A model generated the notes under the pieces. That model had not been told where the DNA came from. It was given only the letters and a program-made list of their open reading frames with translations, and searched no databases. Below are positions 5,480-9,588 of a stretch of DNA of 9,588 nt, one piece after another. How positions within the stretch are numbered: position 1 is the stretch's first letter; each line of letters begins with the position of its first letter. A program made the position numbers and the translations under genes. The stretch comes from Thermoanaerobaculia bacterium (lineage in GTDB: Bacteria; Acidobacteriota; Thermoanaerobaculia; Gp7-AA8): positions 1-9,588 of the forward strand of contig JADGOA010000124.1 of NCBI GenBank assembly GCA_017883215.1. The letters are read 5' to 3'.

Positions 5480-6526
5480 ATGAGTGAACCGACATTGTCC
5501 AAACCACCGGCTCCGTTTCGAGTCGACGCCGTGTTGCGTACGGACGTCGGGCGGGTCCGCTCGGAAAACCAGGATTTCGGCGTCATCTCGACGTCGGAAG
5601 AGGAGCGCAGCGGCGGCCATCCCGGCGGACGGCTGTTCCTCGTCGCGGACGGGATGGGCGGCCATCGTGGCGGCGCGACCGCCTCGCGCGTCGCCGCCGA
5701 GACGATCAAGGCCCAATACCTCGGCAGCGAGACCAGCGATGTTGCCATCGCCCTCGGAGAGGCAGTCATGCGCGCCAACGCGCGTGTCTTTTCGGAAGCT
5801 GCGGCCAATCCCGACCTCCGAGGAATGGGGACGACCACCTCGGCTCTCGTGGTCCGCGGTGATCAGGCATGGATTGCCCACGTCGGCGACTCCCGCATCT
5901 ATCTGGTCCGTGACAACGCCATCGAGCAGCTGACGGACGACCATTCCCTGGTGGCGACGATGGTGCGGGAAGGCCTGCTGACGGCAAAAGAGGCGGAGAA
6001 GCATCCGCGGCGGAACGTCCTCCAGCGCTCGGTCGGCGTATCCGAAGAGGTCGAGATCGACCTGCGGGGACCGCTTCCCATCCACGAGGGCGACACATTC
6101 ATCCTCTGCAGCGACGGTCTTCACGGACTGGTGAAAGAGGACGAGTTGAGGCAGATCGCCGCACGACCGATCGGCGAGGCCGCTGACGAATTTATCAGGC
6201 TCTCGCTCGAGCGCGGTGCACCGGACAACGTGACCGTGATCGTCGTGCGCGTCGAGCTCGATCGGAGCGAGGCGGTGGATTCGGGACATGCGACGCGCGC
6301 CCAATCTGCCGATGCGGAGCTCTTCGATGACACCGTGCGTGACACCGTTGCCACGCGAGAGGTGCCGGCTGCCACGCGAGAGATGCCGGCGCCCGCGCCG
6401 ACCGGAGGAGCGGCGCCGGCGGCGCCGGAAGTGAAGGCGTCCACGGGCAATCCGGTGGTGAAGTGGATGCTGGTTTTCGTGACGATTGTCGGTGCCGCAG
6501 CCGCGTGGTTTCACTGGATTCCCTGA
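5480..6526 (+). CDS. PP2C-family Ser/Thr protein phosphatase, tail-anchored
   Basis: This 348-residue protein is a PPM/PP2C phosphatase that would remove phosphates added by the Hanks-type kinase of the same operon. The catalytic domain spans about 13-258 with all usual motifs: ENQD (D32), VADGMGGH (D57), MGTTTSALV (116-124), HVGDSR (134-139), TDDHS (152-156), CSDGLHGL (D212) and APDNVTVIVV (D249). These supply the metal-binding aspartates of the binuclear centre. A low-complexity linker (about 262-325) contains Thr-rich acidic sequence and a short repeat, and one membrane helix (about 327-345) ends the protein. This gives a C-terminal anchor with the phosphatase in the cytoplasm. ATG 5480 follows GGAG with 5-6 nt spacing. 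The stop is 3 nt before the protease start, so translation is probably coupled. It resembles the Stp/PrpC group. Confidence 0.95.
   Translation: MSEPTLSKPPAPFRVDAVLRTDVGRVRSENQDFGVISTSEEERSGGHPGGRLFLVADGMGGHRGGATASRVAAETIKAQYLGSETSDVAIALGEAVMRANARVFSEAAANPDLRGMGTTTSALVVRGDQAWIAHVGDSRIYLVRDNAIEQLTDDHSLVATMVREGLLTAKEAEKHPRRNVLQRSVGVSEEVEIDLRGPLPIHEGDTFILCSDGLHGLVKEDELRQIAARPIGEAADEFIRLSLERGAPDNVTVIVVRVELDRSEAVDSGHATRAQSADAELFDDTVRDTVATREVPAATREMPAPAPTGGAAPAAPEVKASTGNPVVKWMLVFVTIVGAAAAWFHWIP
6350..6391 (+). repeat. 21-bp tandem duplication in the phosphatase linker
   Basis: Two in-frame 21-bp units, 6350-6370 and 6371-6391, differ at only two positions. They encode ATREVPA and ATREMPA in the disordered linker of the PP2C protein, before its membrane anchor. 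This looks like a recent slippage duplication that changes tether length by seven residues without touching the catalytic domain. Confidence 0.8.
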
Positions 6527-6529
6527 CCA

Positions 6530-8158
6530 ATGGCGCCGCGTCCCCTGGTTCTGATCATTTCGGCAGTGGCGCTCATCGGGAGTTGCCGCCAGGCGACGCG
6601 TCTCGACGACGTGCAGAAGATGGCCTACGGGGTCAAACCTGCCGTCGTGCGAATCAGCGCGTACGCGACGGCCGAGTTTCGTTACCCCGGCTCGGCGATC
6701 GCTGCCGCCGCTTCGCAGATGTCGAGCGGGCGTGCCGCGGTAACGCCGCGGAACATTCCGGACGGAGAAGGAGTGATCGACACCGGCGCCGGAGGATCGG
6801 GCAGCGGGTTCGTCATTCATCCGAGCGGCTTCATTCTGACGAGCGGGCACGTCGTGGCGGCGACGCGCGATCGCGCGAATCTCGAGCGCGACCTTCGTCG
6901 GAACGGGGCCATTGCCGCACTGGTGAAGCATTTTTCCGTGGAAGAGCTGCGGGCGATTCATCGCGCGGGAGACCTCGAGACGCCGATCACCGTAGTCGCG
7001 TCGGCAGGGCGCCTCGTGAAAGTGAACGTGTTCAACACCGTCGAGCTTTCGAACGGAGTTGTGATGCCGTTCTCGGTCCGTTCCTATTCGCCGGATCTGA
7101 GCGAGCGGGGAAGCGATCTGGCGTTGTTGAAGGTGGAGCGGGCGAACCTTCCGGTGCTGCGGCTCGGCGATTCCGACGGCGTGCGCGTTGGCGATTCCAT
7201 ATGGTCGATCGGTTATCCGGCCGTGGCCAGCAGCAGCGATGACGTGATCGGCGGATGGCTGTCGCGCGACAGCGATCTCGAGCCGACGTTCAACCCGGGC
7301 ACCATCACAGCGATCAAGCGCAACGTGGCCAATGTCCCGGTCCTGCAGTCGAACGTGGCCATCTATCGGGGAAACTCCGGCGGACCGGCTGTAGACCGCA
7401 GCGGCGAGGTGATCGGCATCTCCACGTGGGGGCACACCGAGGCGGAGATCAAGTTCCTCGTCCCGATCAACGTCGCCAGGGAGATTCTCGCGAAAGCGGG
7501 TGTTCCGGCGAATGTGGACGGAGACTTCAGCCGGAGCTATCGCGCGGCTCTCGAAGCGGCGGCGGAGGGCCGCTGGACGGCATCGCGCGCCAGCCTGGAG
7601 GCCGCATCGTCGTACTTCCCCAAGTCGCCCGATGTGATCCGGTTCCGGCACGACATCGACCGCGCCGTCAAGGCGCTGCCGATCTGGACGCTTCATCCCG
7701 TGGCCACAGGAGCGGTGGCAGCTACCGCGCTCGCCGTGGTCTTCGGTCTCTTTGCCGGCACCAGGCGCAGCCGCATTCCGAAAGACGTTCTGACCGCGAA
7801 TACCGTGGAGACCGTGGTCGCGCCTGACCGCGAAGCGACGCCGCCTGTGAGCCCGCAGATGCTCGGCAAATTCACAATCCTGAATGGAACGCGCGCCGGC
7901 GAGAGGCTCGGCCTCGGCGGTTCCGGAATCCGCATCGGCCGGGAGCAGGCAATTTGTGAGATCGTATTGGACAATCCCAAGGTGTCGCGGCTCCATGCGG
8001 AGGTGGTCTCAATCGACGGGAAGGTGCTGCTGATCGACCGGAACTCGTCGAACGGAACATTCGTCAATGATCAGAAGATCGAGAAGCGTTATTTGAAGGA
8101 CGGCGACATCATTTACTTTGGCGGCCGCAACGCTGTCGCCGTCGCATTTCACGCGTGA
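6530..8158 (+). CDS. Membrane-anchored trypsin-like protease with cytoplasmic FHA domain
   Basis: This 542-residue protein joins an exported serine protease to an intracellular phosphothreonine reader. The N-terminus (1-19) is a signal sequence ending IGSC, which fits a lipobox with C19. The chymotrypsin/HtrA-fold protease spans about 33-325 with a full triad: H107 (TSGHVV), D196 (GSDLALLKV) and S283 (GNSGGPAV). There is no PDZ domain. A helical, TPR-like hairpin follows (about 333-382). One membrane helix at about 389-409 is followed by TRRSR, so the C-terminus should face the cytoplasm. There a linker leads to an FHA domain (about 447-540) with G470-R471, S486-R487-L-H489 and S507-N-G509. 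H107 and D196 are 89 residues apart, much more than usual in HtrA proteases, owing to a charged helical insert near 112-150. It lies 3 nt after the phosphatase gene. Phospho-dependent control of proteolysis, or the reverse, is inference. Confidence 0.9.
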   Translation: MAPRPLVLIISAVALIGSCRQATRLDDVQKMAYGVKPAVVRISAYATAEFRYPGSAIAAAASQMSSGRAAVTPRNIPDGEGVIDTGAGGSGSGFVIHPSGFILTSGHVVAATRDRANLERDLRRNGAIAALVKHFSVEELRAIHRAGDLETPITVVASAGRLVKVNVFNTVELSNGVVMPFSVRSYSPDLSERGSDLALLKVERANLPVLRLGDSDGVRVGDSIWSIGYPAVASSSDDVIGGWLSRDSDLEPTFNPGTITAIKRNVANVPVLQSNVAIYRGNSGGPAVDRSGEVIGISTWGHTEAEIKFLVPINVAREILAKAGVPANVDGDFSRSYRAALEAAAEGRWTASRASLEAASSYFPKSPDVIRFRHDIDRAVKALPIWTLHPVATGAVAATALAVVFGLFAGTRRSRIPKDVLTANTVETVVAPDREATPPVSPQMLGKFTILNGTRAGERLGLGGSGIRIGREQAICEIVLDNPKVSRLHAEVVSIDGKVLLIDRNSSNGTFVNDQKIEKRYLKDGDIIYFGGRNAVAVAFHA

Positions 8159-8166
8159 GGCTCATC

Positions 8167-8832
8167 GTGGCGGACAAGCGGTGTGAAAACGGACATTTCA
8201 TCGACGAGTCGTGGGATCTCTGTCCGTATTGTCCGCAGGAGAGCGCCGAGTCCGAGATTCCAGTCGTGCGCCCGGCGCGCATGCAGCCCGAGCGGCCGCG
8301 CCCACTCCCTCCGCGGCCGCCGGCGACCGCTGTTCCTCCGCCCTCCACGGCAGTGCCGCATCGCGAGCCGTCGCCGCCCGGCCTCCCTCCTCCGCGCCGC
8401 GAGCCGCCGCTTCCGGTAGAGCCTCCGCCGATGGAGCGTACCGTGGCGGTGCAGAAGATCGACCTGGCGACGGCACAACCGCACCGCTACGTGGTGGGGT
8501 GGCTGGTCGGGCTGAGCGGGGCGCTGCGCGGCGAGTCCTTTCCGGTCCGGATGGGGCGGAACGTTCTGGGCCGCGACCGCCGCTCCGACGTCGTCGTCAA
8601 CGACGATCAGGCCTCTGCACATCACGCCGACCTGGTCTTCCGTCCGGAGGAGATGCGCTTCATCCTCATGGATCACAATTCGACCAACGGCACCTATGTC
8701 AACGAGTCGGAGATCGAGCCGCGGCGCGATCTCTCCGCAGGTGACATCGTCAGAATCGGATCTCATCGTCTGCTCTTCATCCCGCTGTGCGGCGAGGGCT
8801 ACATGTGGGATAGCGAGGGTGTTCTGGAATGA
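8167..8832 (+). CDS. Zinc-ribbon and FHA domain adaptor protein
   Basis: This 221-residue protein probably has no enzymatic activity. The N-terminus has a C6-x3-H10 and C19-x2-C22 set (RCENGHF...LCPYC), which fits a small zinc ribbon. A Pro/Arg-rich, presumably disordered linker spans about 31-90 and has many PP pairs. The C-terminal FHA domain (about 108-205) has G135-R136 and N171-S-T-N174-G. The usual S-R-x-H-A segment reads S150-A-H-H-A, so the arginine that often contacts phosphate is missing. GTG 8167 is chosen because GAGG (8157-8160) lies 6 nt before it; an alternative GTG at 8155 would overlap the protease stop by 4 nt and add MRLI. The stop overlaps the kinase start (ATGA), showing tight coupling. 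A scaffold that brings kinase and substrates together is a plausible role, but inference. Confidence 0.85.
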   Translation: MADKRCENGHFIDESWDLCPYCPQESAESEIPVVRPARMQPERPRPLPPRPPATAVPPPSTAVPHREPSPPGLPPPRREPPLPVEPPPMERTVAVQKIDLATAQPHRYVVGWLVGLSGALRGESFPVRMGRNVLGRDRRSDVVVNDDQASAHHADLVFRPEEMRFILMDHNSTNGTYVNESEIEPRRDLSAGDIVRIGSHRLLFIPLCGEGYMWDSEGVLE

Positions 8833-9588
8833 GTAGCAACGTCATCGGCAACTACCGGGTCGAACGTGAGATCGGCGAAGGCGGCATGAGTCACGTCTTC
8901 ATCGGTCGCACGCTCGCCGCGACCGAGCTGCTCCCCCTGGACTACCCGGTCGTCCTCAAGATCATGTCCGACGAACTGGCCGGCGAGATCACGGCCCGGA
9001 AGCGGTTCGTCAAAGAGGCGCAGATCCTGGCCAAGCTGCGCCATCGCTACATCACCCGCTTCTACGAGTTCATCAACAACGAGAAGAACGCCGTGCTGGT
9101 GATGGAGTACGTGCAGGGAAAGCCGGTGGACGTGTTGATCGCCGAGAAAGGCGCCCTCCCGCTGGCGGATGCGATCGCCGTGGCCCAGTGCCTCCTGGAG
9201 GCGCTCGTTTACGCGCACGGCAAAGGGATCATTCACCGCGACATCAAGCCCGCCAATCTGATCCGCGAGGAGTCAGGAGTGGTGAAGGTCACGGATTTCG
9301 GCATCGCCAAGATCAAGGAAGGCGGCACCAGCCCGGGCCAGACCGTGCTCACCAAATCGGGATTCCTGCTCGGGACGCCGCACTACATGTCGCCTGAGCA
9401 GATTCGCGAGCCGAAGGATGCCGGAGCGAAAGCAGACGTCTATTCCTCCGGTGTAGTGCTGTACGAGATGCTCACGGGCCAGCTGCCGTTCAACAGCCGC
9501 TCGCTACCGAAGCTGATCGACGCGATCTACCGGGGCGAAAAGCAGCCACCCCGCGCCGTGCGCCCGGAAATCGACAAGGATCTCGAGG
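8829..9588 (+). CDS. Hanks-type Ser/Thr protein kinase (3' truncated by window)
   Basis: The first 253 residues of a eukaryotic-like Ser/Thr kinase are visible; the frame runs open through the last base. Kinase motifs appear in order: glycine loop IGEGGMSHVF (15-24), ATP-binding K44 (VVLKIM), helix-C E63, catalytic loop HRDIKPAN (136-143; D138, K140, N143), DFG (156-158), and an activation segment with T172 and T175 before GTPHYMSPE (182-190). HRD arginine R137 suggests activation by loop phosphorylation. The loop has Ser where the third glycine is common (GEGGMS), often tolerated in bacterial kinases. An insertion near 28-40 lengthens the N-lobe. The kinase lobe is not finished at the window edge, so any membrane helix or sensor domain lies beyond. 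Its ATG overlaps the preceding stop by 4 nt. It is the likely writer for the FHA readers and the likely partner of the PP2C phosphatase. Confidence 0.95.
   Translation, partial: MSSNVIGNYRVEREIGEGGMSHVFIGRTLAATELLPLDYPVVLKIMSDELAGEITARKRFVKEAQILAKLRHRYITRFYEFINNEKNAVLVMEYVQGKPVDVLIAEKGALPLADAIAVAQCLLEALVYAHGKGIIHRDIKPANLIREESGVVKVTDFGIAKIKEGGTSPGQTVLTKSGFLLGTPHYMSPEQIREPKDAGAKADVYSSGVVLYEMLTGQLPFNSRSLPKLIDAIYRGEKQPPRAVRPEIDKDLE

Noticed and set aside
5432..7996. Very long (854-codon) open frame on the minus strand across the phosphatase and protease genes
   Set aside because: The opposite strand encodes two proteins with complete catalytic motifs. The antisense product is Arg/His/Gly-rich with no recognisable domain, as expected when GC-rich codons suppress stops in the complementary frame.

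Overview
The window is GC-rich (strong G/C preference at third codon positions in every real gene). It holds ten recognisable genes plus one very small hypothetical gene, separated by short intergenic repeats. Hanks-type kinase, PP2C and FHA genes together with a fused siroheme decarboxylase and palindromic intergenic repeats suit a bacterium with complex signalling. Acidobacteriota or a similar soil/sediment lineage (Myxococcota, Gemmatimonadota) is my guess; no rRNA or marker gene fixes the taxonomy.

Layout. 1-254: repeat-rich intergenic DNA with nested inverted repeats (11-128) and an 8-bp tandem repeat (217-248). 255-689 (+): DUF309 protein. 768-1778 (+): fused two-domain siroheme decarboxylase (AhbA/AhbB-like). 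1939-2076 (+): an acidic 45-residue hypothetical protein. 2099-2150: palindromic repeat copy 1. 2160-3392 (-): a three-gene run read lepB, then a DUF4845-like membrane protein, then a CDGSH iron-sulfur protein. 3468-3519: palindromic repeat copy 2. 3555-5195 (-): FHA-GAF-class III adenylate cyclase. 5196-5479: divergent promoter region with a TATAAT box facing each way. 5480-9588 (+): a tightly packed operon of PP2C phosphatase, membrane serine protease with cytoplasmic FHA domain, zinc-ribbon/FHA protein and Hanks-type Ser/Thr kinase (cut by the window end).

How the genes may work together. The right half (3555-9588) is the most interesting part. A kinase and a PP2C phosphatase could write and erase phosphothreonine, and three FHA proteins could read it: an adenylate cyclase, a transmembrane protease and a zinc-ribbon adaptor. 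The four plus-strand genes are spaced by +3, -4 (or +8) and -4 nt, so they are almost certainly co-transcribed. The cyclase shares their control region. I infer a phospho-signalling module that couples an envelope protease and cAMP production to Thr phosphorylation. The individual families are known; this combination, and especially the protease-TM-FHA fusion, is what deserves attention.
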